Positions 33,746 to 42,168 of a DNA stretch of 64,000 bases are shown piece by piece. Positions within the stretch are counted from its first letter, which is position 1; each line of letters opens with the position of its first letter. Source of the DNA: Amycolatopsis sp. CA-230715 (GTDB lineage: Bacteria; Actinomycetota; Actinomycetes; Mycobacteriales; Pseudonocardiaceae); NCBI RefSeq assembly GCF_018736145.1, contig NZ_CP059997.1, positions 3,471,501 through 3,535,500 on the forward strand, written 5' to 3'. Under the pieces are notes generated by a model. The model was not told where the DNA came from, ran no database searches, and saw only the letters and a program-made list of their open reading frames with translations. A program made the position numbers and the translations under genes.

Positions 33746-34959
33746 GCGCGGAGTTCCCTTCGCAGGAGCTTTTCCAGTTCGTGCCCCGCCGCGGACCACG
33801 GCCGGTCGGACACGCTCGCCGACGCGGCGGCCGCGACGGCGTCGAAATCGGGCCGCGCGACCACTTCGCCGAGCGCGTCCGCCAGCCCGTGCGGCGTCGG
33901 GTCCGCGTAGCGGACGTGCGGGTTGTCCAGCACGACCCGGTTGTGGATGGCTTCGTTGACCACCGGCACGCAGCCCGCGGCGAGCATTTCGTGCGGTACC
34001 AGCGAAACGTTCGTCATGGACAGGCTGAGCCCGGCGAAGCAGCGGTTGTACAGGTCCGCGAGCTTCGCCGGGGTGAGCAGGCCGTGGTCGACGAACCGGG
34101 GCCCGAGATCACCGACCTTCTCGCCGTAGAGGTGCACCCACAGGTCGGGATGCCGCTCGGAGAACAGTTCCAGCGCGAGCCTGCCCATCTCGAACGCCCG
34201 CCGCGACGCGTGCGGCCGCGCGTAGAAGATCACGCCGTCGCGCGGGGTTCCCGGCTTGAGCCGGTACAACTCCGCGTCGCAGCCGAAGTCGAACGAGTCC
34301 GCGGGCATACCGTGCTCCGCGGTCAGCTTCCCGGCGAGGAACCGGCCGGCGGTGAATCCGTGGAACCCCATCTTGTAGGTGTTCTCCGCCAGCGCGGACA
34401 GCCCGCCGACCGGGAAGAACCACGGCTCGTAGTCCTGCACGAGGTAGAACCGCTTGCCCGCACAGGGATCCGTGAACACCGGGTACGCCGTCATCCACGC
34501 CGTCGCGAACACGGCGTGCGCGTCGGCCATCCCGTCGCGGACGTCGCGGACCGGGCCCGAGAAACCGGGGAACGCCGAGCGCACCGTCGGTTCGTGATCG
34601 GCGGCGCGGCTGCCGTAGGTGTCGTACAGGTAGACGCGGCAGGTGTGCCCGGCGGCTTCGAGGTGTTCGATGAGCCGGAACATCGTGGTGTGCCCGCCGG
34701 ACCCGTGGCTCGGCGGCGTGGTCACCCAGTTCACGGTGAGCCTGCCGTCCGCGGGGAGCACCGGGATCACTTCGGCGGGCGGCGACCCGAGATCGGCGGC
34801 GCGCACGTCGGCCATCCGCACCGGCGCGGGTTCGGCACCCGGCCCGAGCCGCTTGGCCGCGGCGAGCAGCAAGCGCGCGCCCGCGTGCCGCGCGCCTTCC
34901 TCGCCGAGGACACGGCGCAGCTGGTGACCGCGGCGCCGGATCGACTGGTATCCCCGCAC
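33742..34959 (-). CDS. WsaF-like GT4 glycosyltransferase
   Basis: 405 residues. LTVNWVTTPPSHGSGGHTTMFRLIEHLEAAGH, KRFYLVQDYEPWFFPVG and the C-terminal GLSLSMTNVSLVPHEMLAAGCVPVVNE follow the WsaF N/C-domain pattern of rhamnosyltransferases from S-layer glycan loci. The PHEML/AAGCVPVV segment corresponds to the nucleotide-sugar site of GT-B folds. The donor could be dTDP-rhamnose, consistent with rmlA in the window, but this is inferred. It belongs to the leftward operon 33011-39269. Confidence 0.85.
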   Translation of the reverse strand: MRGYQSIRRRGHQLRRVLGEEGARHAGARLLLAAAKRLGPGAEPAPVRMADVRAADLGSPPAEVIPVLPADGRLTVNWVTTPPSHGSGGHTTMFRLIEHLEAAGHTCRVYLYDTYGSRAADHEPTVRSAFPGFSGPVRDVRDGMADAHAVFATAWMTAYPVFTDPCAGKRFYLVQDYEPWFFPVGGLSALAENTYKMGFHGFTAGRFLAGKLTAEHGMPADSFDFGCDAELYRLKPGTPRDGVIFYARPHASRRAFEMGRLALELFSERHPDLWVHLYGEKVGDLGPRFVDHGLLTPAKLADLYNRCFAGLSLSMTNVSLVPHEMLAAGCVPVVNEAIHNRVVLDNPHVRYADPTPHGLADALGEVVARPDFDAVAAAASASVSDRPWSAAGHELEKLLRRELRA

Positions 34960-34968
34960 AGTTTCCCC

Positions 34969-36399
34969 TTATCCCGCGGCGTTTCTGAGGACGCGCAGCG
35001 CTTCGTGTCGCATCGGCAGCACTACGACGGCGTACACGGCGATGGCGACGAGGCCGCCGACGACGAGCCGCCACACGTCGGTGTCGAACAGCCATTGCGC
35101 GCCGAGGCCCGCGAGCGCCATCAGCGCCCCGCCCGCAGCCGGGCGCGCGAGGGCCGAAGCGAGCGCGCGGACGCGGATCCCGAAGGGCCGCAACGCGATC
35201 AGGTACGCGGGCGAGACGAGCAGCAGCGCCACGACGATGTGCCCGGCGGCAACCCCTCGAATGCCGCCGAGGTGCCCGCCGAGGGCGAGCACCGGCACCA
35301 GCGAACCGAACCACAGCAAGTGGATCCACAGGATCACGCGCGCTTTCCCCGCGCTGGCAAGGAAATCGTAGGCGAGTTCGAGTGCGACGCGCAGCGCGCC
35401 GAGCACCACGAGCAACGCGAGCGGACCGGCGGCCGCCGACCACCGTTCCCCGTAGGCGAACCGCACGAGCGGCCCGCCGAACGTCGCGAGCAGCACGCAC
35501 GCGGGGATCGTGAACAGCGCCAGCAGCCCGAGCGCGCGCGTGAAACTGCGTTGGAACCTCTCGGAGTCGTCACGGACCTTGGAGAACGCGGCGAGCGAAA
35601 CACTGCGCACCGGCTGGGAAATCGCGCCGACCGGCCAGCTCGACAGGTTGAACGCGAGCAGGTAGAAGGCCAGCTCGACCGGGCCGAGCAGCTTGCCGAC
35701 CACGACGTAGTCGATGTTGAGCACGCCGAACACGAGCAGGCTCGACCCGGCGAGCGGGAGCCCGAACGCCAGCAGGCTCTTCGCCTGCTTCCGGTCGAAA
35801 CCCGGCCGGTACCTTTCTTTCGTCAGCACGAACATCACCAGCGCGGCGGCGCCGTTGGTGACGATCCGCGACCACGCGAGGCTCCACGCGCCGAACCCGG
35901 TGAGCGCGAGCACCACCGCGACCGCGGTGCCCGCGACGAACCCGGCGAGATCGGCCATCGCCTTGTGGTCCTGCCGGAAGTCGCGCTGCAGCAACGCACC
36001 CGGCACCGCGGACGCGCCGGAGATCACCAGCGCGACCGACATGAGCTGGATGACACCGGCGGCGCCGGGCGCGTTCAGCTCGGCGGAGAACCACGGCGCG
36101 CCGAGCACGCACAGCAGCGCCAGCCCGGTGCCGGAGGCGAAGGACAGCGTGGTCACCGTCGGCGCGATTTCCTTGACGTCGCCCGGTGTCCTGATCAACG
36201 CGACGCTCACGCCCATCTCGCTCACGCTGAGCACGATGTTGAGCACCACCAGCGCGACCGCGAACAGGCCGAACTGGTCCGGCGCGATGAGCCTTGCGAG
36301 GAGGATGCTGACCCCGACCTGGCACACCCGGCCGACCACGCTGTTGATCGCGCTCCAGCGGATCGCCGAACCGAGGCTCTTCTCCTTCGTCTCGGTCAT
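34969..36399 (-). CDS. Wzx-like lipid-linked oligosaccharide flippase (MOP superfamily)
   Basis: 476 residues with about 12-14 membrane segments. The N-terminus SAIRWSAINSVVGRVCQVGVSILLARLIAPDQFGLFA is the classic polysaccharide biosynthesis/transport protein signature. Wzx flips undecaprenyl-PP-linked repeat units across the membrane for Wzy. ATG 36399 overlaps the TGA of the GT2 gene. The longer frame starting at 36867 is antisense-like through that gene and is rejected. With Wzy and Wzz close by, this is a Wzx/Wzy-dependent rather than an ABC-transporter pathway. Confidence 0.9.
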   Translation of the reverse strand: MTETKEKSLGSAIRWSAINSVVGRVCQVGVSILLARLIAPDQFGLFAVALVVLNIVLSVSEMGVSVALIRTPGDVKEIAPTVTTLSFASGTGLALLCVLGAPWFSAELNAPGAAGVIQLMSVALVISGASAVPGALLQRDFRQDHKAMADLAGFVAGTAVAVVLALTGFGAWSLAWSRIVTNGAAALVMFVLTKERYRPGFDRKQAKSLLAFGLPLAGSSLLVFGVLNIDYVVVGKLLGPVELAFYLLAFNLSSWPVGAISQPVRSVSLAAFSKVRDDSERFQRSFTRALGLLALFTIPACVLLATFGGPLVRFAYGERWSAAAGPLALLVVLGALRVALELAYDFLASAGKARVILWIHLLWFGSLVPVLALGGHLGGIRGVAAGHIVVALLLVSPAYLIALRPFGIRVRALASALARPAAGGALMALAGLGAQWLFDTDVWRLVVGGLVAIAVYAVVVLPMRHEALRVLRNAAG

Positions 36400-37463
36400 A
36401 CGCCGCGCAGCTTCCAGCTCTGCCACCACAGCCAGTTCTTCGCCTTCTTCGCGACCTGCGAACCGGCGAAGAGCTGGGTGCGGCTGCACACCGCTGCCCC
36501 GAGCGCGCGGCGCCTGCGCAGGGCCGCGTACTCGGGCAGCGATTTCGCCGGTCCGAAGACGTCGAGGGCGAAGCCGACGAGTTCGGCGGTGGGCAGTTCG
36601 TCGACCCGGTCGCGGTCGTAGGCGCGGACGGCGGCCCACAGCGCTTCCTTCGCCAGCGCGCGGTGCGCCCGCGCGCGCATCAGCGGAGCGCTGTGCAGCA
36701 CCGGATGCTCGGCGAAGAAATGGTCGAACACGGCGAGCCGTTGTTCGAGATCGGTCAGCACGGCGGAGAACTGGGTGCGCAGCATGCTGTTCTCGTGCAC
36801 CCGGTAGTACGCGGCGGGACGGCCTCGCACGTACGCGATGTCGGACACCGCGGCGAACCGAAGCCACATCTCGAGGTCACCGGCGTGCGGCAGCTCCGGG
36901 CGGTAGCCGCCGATCCGCTGCTGCACCGAGGTCCGCACGACGACCTCGGGTGAGGAAATCACGTTGTGGCCGGAGCGGCAGCGGCCGTCGATCCACTCGG
37001 TGCCGTGCCAGCGCGTCACCCCGAGCGGCAGCGAAAGCGTTTTCGGCAACGCTTCGTGGTCGGTGTAGTAGACGCCGCGGCCGTAGACCATGCCGACGCT
37101 CGGATCGCGGCCGAACACCGCGGCCGCGCGGGCGAGCGCGCCGGGCGCGAGCAGGTCGTCGGCGGAGAGCAGCACCGTGTAGTCCGCCGCCGCCCAGTCG
37201 AGCAGGCCCTCGTTGTAGGTCGCGAGATGGCCCTGGTTGACCGCGTGCCGCCGCGCTTCGACGCGCGGATCGCGCGCGAGCCTGGCGCTCACCGCGGGCG
37301 TGTCGTCGGGCGAATGGTCGTCGATGATCAGCACCCGCACGTCCACACCTCGTTGTGTGAGCACGCTTTCGACGCAGTGCGGCAGGAAGTGCGCGTAGTT
37401 GTAGCACGGGACCACGACGTCGACCGTCGGCAGCGCGGCGCGTTTCGGCAGTTTCGTCAGCAC
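36396..37463 (-). CDS. GT2-family glycosyltransferase
   Basis: 355 residues. A GT-A domain fills about 13-230, with VDVVVPCYNYAHFLPHCVESVL, the nucleotide-binding IIDDHSPDD (47-55) and the metal-binding SADD (100-103). Asp in HAGDLEMWLRFA is the likely catalytic region. The C-terminal ~110 residues are helical and Arg/Lys rich, suggesting membrane association. Cytoplasmic, acting on the lipid-linked repeat unit. It is coupled to the flippase by a 4-bp overlap; 4 bp separate it from the DUF6492 gene upstream. Confidence 0.88.
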   Translation of the reverse strand: MLTKLPKRAALPTVDVVVPCYNYAHFLPHCVESVLTQRGVDVRVLIIDDHSPDDTPAVSARLARDPRVEARRHAVNQGHLATYNEGLLDWAAADYTVLLSADDLLAPGALARAAAVFGRDPSVGMVYGRGVYYTDHEALPKTLSLPLGVTRWHGTEWIDGRCRSGHNVISSPEVVVRTSVQQRIGGYRPELPHAGDLEMWLRFAAVSDIAYVRGRPAAYYRVHENSMLRTQFSAVLTDLEQRLAVFDHFFAEHPVLHSAPLMRARAHRALAKEALWAAVRAYDRDRVDELPTAELVGFALDVFGPAKSLPEYAALRRRRALGAAVCSRTQLFAGSQVAKKAKNWLWWQSWKLRGV

Positions 37464-37467
37464 GGCC

Positions 37468-38355
37468 TCAGTTGTTCCCTCGCTGTTCGCCCGCGGTGTT
37501 CCCGCAGGCTCGGGTGGCGGCGAGCCTGGCCTCGCGGGGAGTGCCGGACTTCGCGGAGATCATCAGCGCGAGCGAATCGGGATCGCGGCGGAGCGCGAAC
37601 TCGCGCGCGCCCGGCTCGTCGAGCGGCGCGGTGTCCCAGTAGGTGTGGCAGAACATGGTGGGGGACGGGGAAAACCGCGGTGTCCCGCCGAGCACCTCGT
37701 CGACGAAGACGCCGTAGAGGATGAACTCGGAGATGTGCAGCTCCGCGGTGAACGCGTCGAACCAGTGCCTGCCGGTGACCTCGGTGATCCTCGCCTGCAT
37801 GGCGCGGACGACCTCGGGCTCCCACACGTTGAACGGGCTCACGTAGTCGGGCAGCGGCGGGTGCGCGGTGCCCGGAACGCCGAGCAGCCGCCTGGCGACC
37901 TGGTGCCACCGCACGTGCCGCCGCATCCCGGCGTGCACCGCGCCCTCGTTCCGGTAGAGCCCCGGCGTGCCGTCGATCTGGAACACCTCGGGCGTGGTTT
38001 CGCGCACCAGCACCACGTCGGAATCGGCCAGCAGCACCGAATCCGCGTCGAACCGCGCCGCCGCCGCGATCTTCAGCGCCTGCTGGAGCACCCAGCCGCG
38101 CACCGGCGGCCACGGGCGGCGGAGATTGACCCACAGCGGCGGTTTCGGGATCGGGACGTACCGGCGCGGCAGCAGTTCCCCGTATGTCCACACGCGACAC
38201 CGCGGGCCCGCGTGGCGCGCGAAGAGCGCGCGATCGGCGCCGGGCACGAGCACGTGGTGCACGGCATCGGTGTGGGTCAGCACGGATTCGTGGAGTTCAC
38301 CGAACAGCTCGGCGTCGGGGGCGTAGCTCGGGGTGATCACGGCGAATCCGGTCAT
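37468..38355 (-). CDS. DUF6492-family putative glycosyltransferase
   Basis: 295 residues. FAVITPSYAPDAELFGELHESVL and a DxD-like LLADSDVVLVRETT (108-121) suggest a GT-A-type fold. YVSPFNVWEPEVV and AFTAELHISEFILYGVFVDEV give the conserved aromatic and acidic positions of the DUF6492 group, which recurs in actinobacterial and cyanobacterial glycan loci. Activity is unproven. ATG 38355 overlaps the stop of the next upstream gene (ATGA). Confidence 0.7.
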   Translation of the reverse strand: MTGFAVITPSYAPDAELFGELHESVLTHTDAVHHVLVPGADRALFARHAGPRCRVWTYGELLPRRYVPIPKPPLWVNLRRPWPPVRGWVLQQALKIAAAARFDADSVLLADSDVVLVRETTPEVFQIDGTPGLYRNEGAVHAGMRRHVRWHQVARRLLGVPGTAHPPLPDYVSPFNVWEPEVVRAMQARITEVTGRHWFDAFTAELHISEFILYGVFVDEVLGGTPRFSPSPTMFCHTYWDTAPLDEPGAREFALRRDPDSLALMISAKSGTPREARLAATRACGNTAGEQRGNN

Positions 38356-39269
38356 GCGCGACCTCCGGGAAGCTCGGGCCAGCTCTTCCGGTCGAGCACC
38401 GCGCGCAACGCCGCGCGATGCGCGGGATCGGCGGAGCGCAGCAGTTCGTGCAAGGCGACCGCGGCACGGAACCAGCGCGCGGCAGCGGAGCCGTGGTGCT
38501 TTTCGAAGTAGCGGACCCGGTTCACGGCCATCAGCGCGACGAGTTCGGCGTCGCCGCCCGAACCGCCGCCCTCGTGCGTCACGACCGCGTCGGGCGTGTA
38601 GACGACCCCGAACCCGGCATCGCGCACGCGCCGGAGGTAGTCGGTCTCCTCGGAGTACAGGAAGAACCGCGCGTCGTCCCAGTCCCCGACCACGCGACGG
38701 CAGTCCGCGGTGATCAACAGCGCCGCACCGCACGCCCACTCGACGTACGCGGCCTTCCGGTAGGCGGCGTCGGACCACACCAGCTCGCTCAACGCGCCCG
38801 CCCGCCGTCCCAGCAACGCGGTGGCGAAGGCGCGGACGACCGACGGCTCCCGGCGAAGGGACCGCGCCGTCGCGCCACCGGGTTCGACGATCTTCGGCAC
38901 CACGACCCCCGCGTGCCGCTCGTTCGCGGCGGCCAGCAGCGCGCGGACCGCGCCGGGGCGCAGGGTCAGATCCGGGTTCAGCACGAGCACCGGAAGATCG
39001 GCGGGGACGCTGCGCCAGGCCAGGTTCAGCGCGCCCGCGTAGCCGAGGTTCGCGCCGGTGGACAGCACCTCCACGCCCGCGGCCTCGGCGAGCGCGGTGC
39101 TGTCGTCGGTGGAGCAGTTGTCCACCACGAGCACCCGCCGCACCTGTGCCGCTTCGAGATCGGACAGCAACCGCGGCAGGTGCCGGGCGCTCTGGTAGGA
39201 GACGACGACCACCGCGCATTCGGCCGTCCGGGTCCGCCGTACCGCCGGATCACGCGTCCGGGTGTTCAC
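38352..39269 (-). CDS. GT2-family glycosyltransferase (rhamnosyltransferase-like)
   Basis: 305 residues from GTG 39269, chosen because AGGAGGTGA lies at ideal distance; the longer frame from GTG 39308 contains that RBS inside it. Motifs are CAVVVVSYQSARHLP, VLVVDNCSTDDS (46-57), GANLGYAGALNLA (72-84) and LVLNPDLTL (96-104), then FFLYSEETDYLRRV near 200, typical of WbbL/RfbF-like rhamnosyl- or related transferases. It is the first gene of the leftward operon 38352 to 33011, preceded by the ECF-like promoter at 39377-39404. Confidence 0.88.
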   Translation of the reverse strand: MNTRTRDPAVRRTRTAECAVVVVSYQSARHLPRLLSDLEAAQVRRVLVVDNCSTDDSTALAEAAGVEVLSTGANLGYAGALNLAWRSVPADLPVLVLNPDLTLRPGAVRALLAAANERHAGVVVPKIVEPGGATARSLRREPSVVRAFATALLGRRAGALSELVWSDAAYRKAAYVEWACGAALLITADCRRVVGDWDDARFFLYSEETDYLRRVRDAGFGVVYTPDAVVTHEGGGSGGDAELVALMAVNRVRYFEKHHGSAAARWFRAAVALHELLRSADPAHRAALRAVLDRKSWPELPGGRA

Positions 39270-39376
39270 GCACCGGTCACCTCCTCGCCTTTTCTTTCCG
39301 GATGTCACCGGGTGTCACTCGGGCGGGCTAAGGAAAAGATCACCAGGAGCGAAAACCTGGTCACGCCGCTGAAAAG

Positions 39377-39404
39377 GAATCGGTCCCCGGCCGTTCCCGT
39401 TACA
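39377..39404 (-). promoter_or_regulatory. ECF/BldN-like promoter of the glycosyltransferase operon
   Basis: On the minus strand TGTAAC (39404-39399) and CGATTC (39382-39377) are separated by exactly 16 bp, as at 32954-32981, and lie 108 bp before GTG 39269. A second GGTAAC is at 39424-39419. This is the stronger of two copies because the operon-start position is unambiguous. Confidence 0.5.
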
Positions 39405-39469
39405 GCCACGCCGTTTTCGTTACCGCGCACCACTTCGTTGAAAACCAACGGCCGCTGACACTATTTCGT

Positions 39470-39492
39470 GCCCCGAAAGTCACCTTCGGGGC
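39470..39492. repeat. single 23-bp palindrome
   Basis: GCCCCGAA / TTCGGGGC arms around an AGTCACC centre, the same sequence as palindrome 2 of the element at 12754. It stands alone without the 30- or 74-bp partners. Confidence 0.8.
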
Positions 39493-39539
39493 GGAGATAC
39501 CTTCGGAATGCAGGTGTTCCGCGGCGGGGTGGCGGAGTC

Positions 39540-39691
39540 GCCCTGAAGGCCACCTTCACAGCACTGAGCGCCCGAAACCCGGCCCTCGCAACGGCACCTC
39601 CGCGCGCGAGGACCACGGCGGAACGCCGTCAAGGCCACCTTCACGGCACTGAGCGCCGTGTTCAGAGCGCCGTCGAGGTGGCCTTCACGGC
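39540..39691 (+). repeat. family-B composite repeat and related GTGAAGG-type palindromes
   Basis: 39540-39665 is homologous to 11202-11324 (shared CACTGAGCGCCCGAAACC, GCCCTCGCAACG, GCCGTGTTCAG). Within and after it lie three relatives of the 23-bp palindrome in which the arms read GCCGTCAAGG / CCTTCACGGC or similar (39540-39562, 39625-39647, 39669-39691). The 637-bp gap 39270-39906 holds these repeats, the leftward promoter and no convincing gene. Confidence 0.7.
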
Positions 39692-39765
39692 ATCCGGCCA
39701 TCCCGCGGGCAACTCGGGTCCGGGCCCCGAGAACCGGGGCGAGGGGGCGATTCGCGGCGCTCAAG

Positions 39766-39788
39766 TCCCCGAAGGTGGCCTTCGGGGC
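39766..39788. repeat. single 23-bp palindrome
   Basis: TCCCCGAAGG and CCTTCGGGGC arms with a TGG centre, 119 bp before the chosen start of the MFS gene. It belongs to the same family as the arrays at 10.9, 12.8 and 63.8 kb. Confidence 0.8.
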
Positions 39789-39906
39789 ATGCGAAGCGCG
39801 CGCACCACTTCGTGAGAAGGAAACGTTCATAACGATGCGGGCATCCGCTGAAACGGGCCGCCCGCCGCGCGCGATCTGTGCGGTGACGAAACAGAGGGAG
39901 GTCCGG

Positions 39907-41166
39907 GTGTACCTGACGTCGCGTGCCGCCCCCGAACGGAGCACACCCGGCGGTCGGCGCACCCGGGGCACCGGCAAGATCGGCGGCACCGGCAGGATCC
40001 CGGCCACCGTTTTCGCGCTCGGCTCGGTCAGCCTGCTCACCGACATCTCGGCCGAGATGATCACCGCGTTCCTGCCGGTCTACCTGCTGTACACGCTCCA
40101 GCTCGGGTATGTCCAATTCGGACTCCTCGACGGCCTGTACAACGGCGCGACCGCGGTGCTCCGGCTCGTCGGCGGCTACGTCTCGGACAAGCTGAACCGC
40201 CCGAAGCTGATCGCGCTGATCGGGTACGGCGCCTCGGCGGCGACCAAGCTCGCGTTCCCGCTCGCCGGCGCGTCCGGCGCGGGCATCGGCGGGGTGCTCG
40301 CCGCCGACCGCGCGGGCAAGGGCCTGCGGACCGCGCCCCGCGACGCGCTGATCTCCCTGGCCACCCCGCCGTCGCGGCTGGGCCGCGCGTTCGGCGTGCA
40401 CCGGTCGATGGACACCGTCGGCGCGCTGATCGGCCCGCTCGTCACGTTCTGGATCATGCGCGATCTCGGCACCGGCTCCACCCCGGTGTTCGTGGTCAGC
40501 TTCTGCTTCGCGCTGCTCGGCCTGATCGTGCTCGCCACCTTCGTCCGCGAGCGCGAACCGGCGGCACCGACGAAAACACCCGTTTCGCTGAAAGCCTGCG
40601 CCAGCCTGGTGAAGGACAAGGGGATCCGCCGGATGACCTACGCGGCGGGTTTACTCGGACTCGCCACGATCAGCGACGCGTTCGTCTTCGTGGTGGTCCA
40701 GAAGTCCACCGGCGTCGGGCTCGACGTGCTCCCGCTGCTGCCGCTCGGCACGGCGCTGGTGTTCCTGCTCGCCGCCGTCCCGCTGGGCAGGCTCGCCGAC
40801 CGCTGGGGCCGGTGGCGCGTGTTCTTCGCCGGGCACGTCGCGCTGCTCGGCGTGTACGCGGTCCTGCTCGCCCCCGGCGGCGGCGTGCCGATGCTCGCCG
40901 TCGCACTCCTGCTTCACGGCCTGTTCTACGCCGCGACGGACGGCGTGCTGATGGCGTACGCGGGCCCGCTCGTCCCAGCGGAGCTGCGCGCCAGCGGGCT
41001 CGCCGTGGTGCAGACCGGGCAGGCGGTCGCGCGGCTGCTGTCTTCGGTGGTCTTCGGCCTGCTGCTGGCGTCGTTCGCGATGTCGACGGCGGTGACGATC
41101 GTGCTGGGCGCCTTCGTGGTCGCGCTCGCCGGGGCCGCGCTCCTGGTCCGGGAGTCGGCGCGATGA
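39907..41166 (+). CDS. MFS-family transporter
   Basis: 419 residues from GTG 39907 after GGGAGG. There are about 11-12 membrane segments. The loop between segments 2 and 3 is GGYVSDKLNRPK, the MFS motif A (GxxxDRxxRR-like), and PLGRLADRWGRWRV in the second half is its repeat. DRAGKGLRTAPRDALI is a conserved cytoplasmic segment in this subgroup of drug/solute exporters. The substrate is unknown. In-frame ATG 39835 is an alternative start with a poorer RBS. The stop overlaps the ATG of the next gene, so the transporter and the propeller protein are coupled. Confidence 0.82.
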   Translation: MYLTSRAAPERSTPGGRRTRGTGKIGGTGRIPATVFALGSVSLLTDISAEMITAFLPVYLLYTLQLGYVQFGLLDGLYNGATAVLRLVGGYVSDKLNRPKLIALIGYGASAATKLAFPLAGASGAGIGGVLAADRAGKGLRTAPRDALISLATPPSRLGRAFGVHRSMDTVGALIGPLVTFWIMRDLGTGSTPVFVVSFCFALLGLIVLATFVREREPAAPTKTPVSLKACASLVKDKGIRRMTYAAGLLGLATISDAFVFVVVQKSTGVGLDVLPLLPLGTALVFLLAAVPLGRLADRWGRWRVFFAGHVALLGVYAVLLAPGGGVPMLAVALLLHGLFYAATDGVLMAYAGPLVPAELRASGLAVVQTGQAVARLLSSVVFGLLLASFAMSTAVTIVLGAFVVALAGAALLVRESAR

Positions 41167-42140
41167 AAACCTGGCTGCTGTCGCATCGCGTCCTGCTCGG
41201 CGTGCTGGCGATGGTGCTCGTGGTCGTCGCAGGCGGCGGCTACGTCATTTCGGCCGCGGGCCACGACTCCGAGAACGGGCCCGCGGTGAAGGCGATCTCC
41301 GGCGACCTGCTCTACGTCGACCTCACCGGCGGCCTCGACCAGGTCCGCACGCTGCGGCTGGGTTCCCCCGGCGCGAAGCCCGCCGCCACCGCGCAGCGGT
41401 GCCAGCGCGTGTACGAAGCGGGCGGCACCACGGTGTGCCTGCGCCTCGCCGGGCCCGGCCCCAGCTACGAAGCCGCCGTACTCGACTCCTCCGGCGCCGA
41501 ACTGCGCGCGGTCGGCCTCGCCGGGATCCCGAACCGCGCGCGGGTGTCCGCCTCGGGCAAGATCGTGTCCTGGACCTCGTTCGTGACCGGCGACTCCTAT
41601 TCGGTGCCCGGCGGGTTCTCCACCCGCACCGGCGTCCTCGACCTCCGCACCGGCACCGTGACCGACACGCTGGAGGACTTCCGCACCACCGTCGAAGGCG
41701 TGGAAAACCGCGCCGCGGACCGGAACTTCTGGGGCGTCACCGTCGCCGCGGACGACCGGACCTTCTACGCCACCATGGCCTCGGCGAACCGCACCTGGCT
41801 CATGCGCGGCGATCTCGTCACCCGCACCATGACCGACGTCCGCCAGACCGCCGAGTGCCCGTCGCTGTCGCCGGACGGCACCCGCGTCGCCTACAAGAAA
41901 CGGGTCCGCAGGCTCGGCCCGTGGGCGCTGGCCGTGCTCGATCTCCGCACCTCGGCCGAACGCGTCCTCCCCGGCACCGAAGGCATCGACGACCAGGCCG
42001 CCTGGCTCGACGACGGCACGCTCGCCTACGGGAAGGTCCGCCAGGGCGCCCCGTCCGCGGTCTACGCCGTGCCCGCCGACGGCTCCGCGCCACCGCGCGT
42101 GCTCGTCGAGAACGCCGCTTCCCCCGCACCTGTGCGGTAA
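41163..42140 (+). CDS. membrane-anchored TolB/PD40-like beta-propeller protein
   Basis: 325 residues. An N-terminal membrane anchor (VLLGVLAMVLVVVAGGGYVISAA) precedes an extracytoplasmic propeller with PD40-like blades (CPSLSPDGTRVAYKKRV; QAAWLDDGTLAYGKV; FWGVTVAADDRTFYATM). WD40-like PD40 modules usually bind proteins or glycans. The ATG overlaps the MFS stop by 4 bp, and the YVTN gene follows after 28 bp with AACTGGAGAAA as RBS, so the three probably form one unit. No enzymatic motif is visible. Confidence 0.72.
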   Translation: MKTWLLSHRVLLGVLAMVLVVVAGGGYVISAAGHDSENGPAVKAISGDLLYVDLTGGLDQVRTLRLGSPGAKPAATAQRCQRVYEAGGTTVCLRLAGPGPSYEAAVLDSSGAELRAVGLAGIPNRARVSASGKIVSWTSFVTGDSYSVPGGFSTRTGVLDLRTGTVTDTLEDFRTTVEGVENRAADRNFWGVTVAADDRTFYATMASANRTWLMRGDLVTRTMTDVRQTAECPSLSPDGTRVAYKKRVRRLGPWALAVLDLRTSAERVLPGTEGIDDQAAWLDDGTLAYGKVRQGAPSAVYAVPADGSAPPRVLVENAASPAPVR

Positions 42141-42168
42141 CACCCGCTGAAGAACTGGAGAAACGCCC

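Noticed and set aside
29186..36621. Long rightward open frames of about 950-1040 codons opposite the exopolysaccharide genes
   Set aside because: They are antisense shadows created by high GC at third positions; translations are Arg/Pro/Gly-rich without domains, while the leftward frames encode recognisable families.
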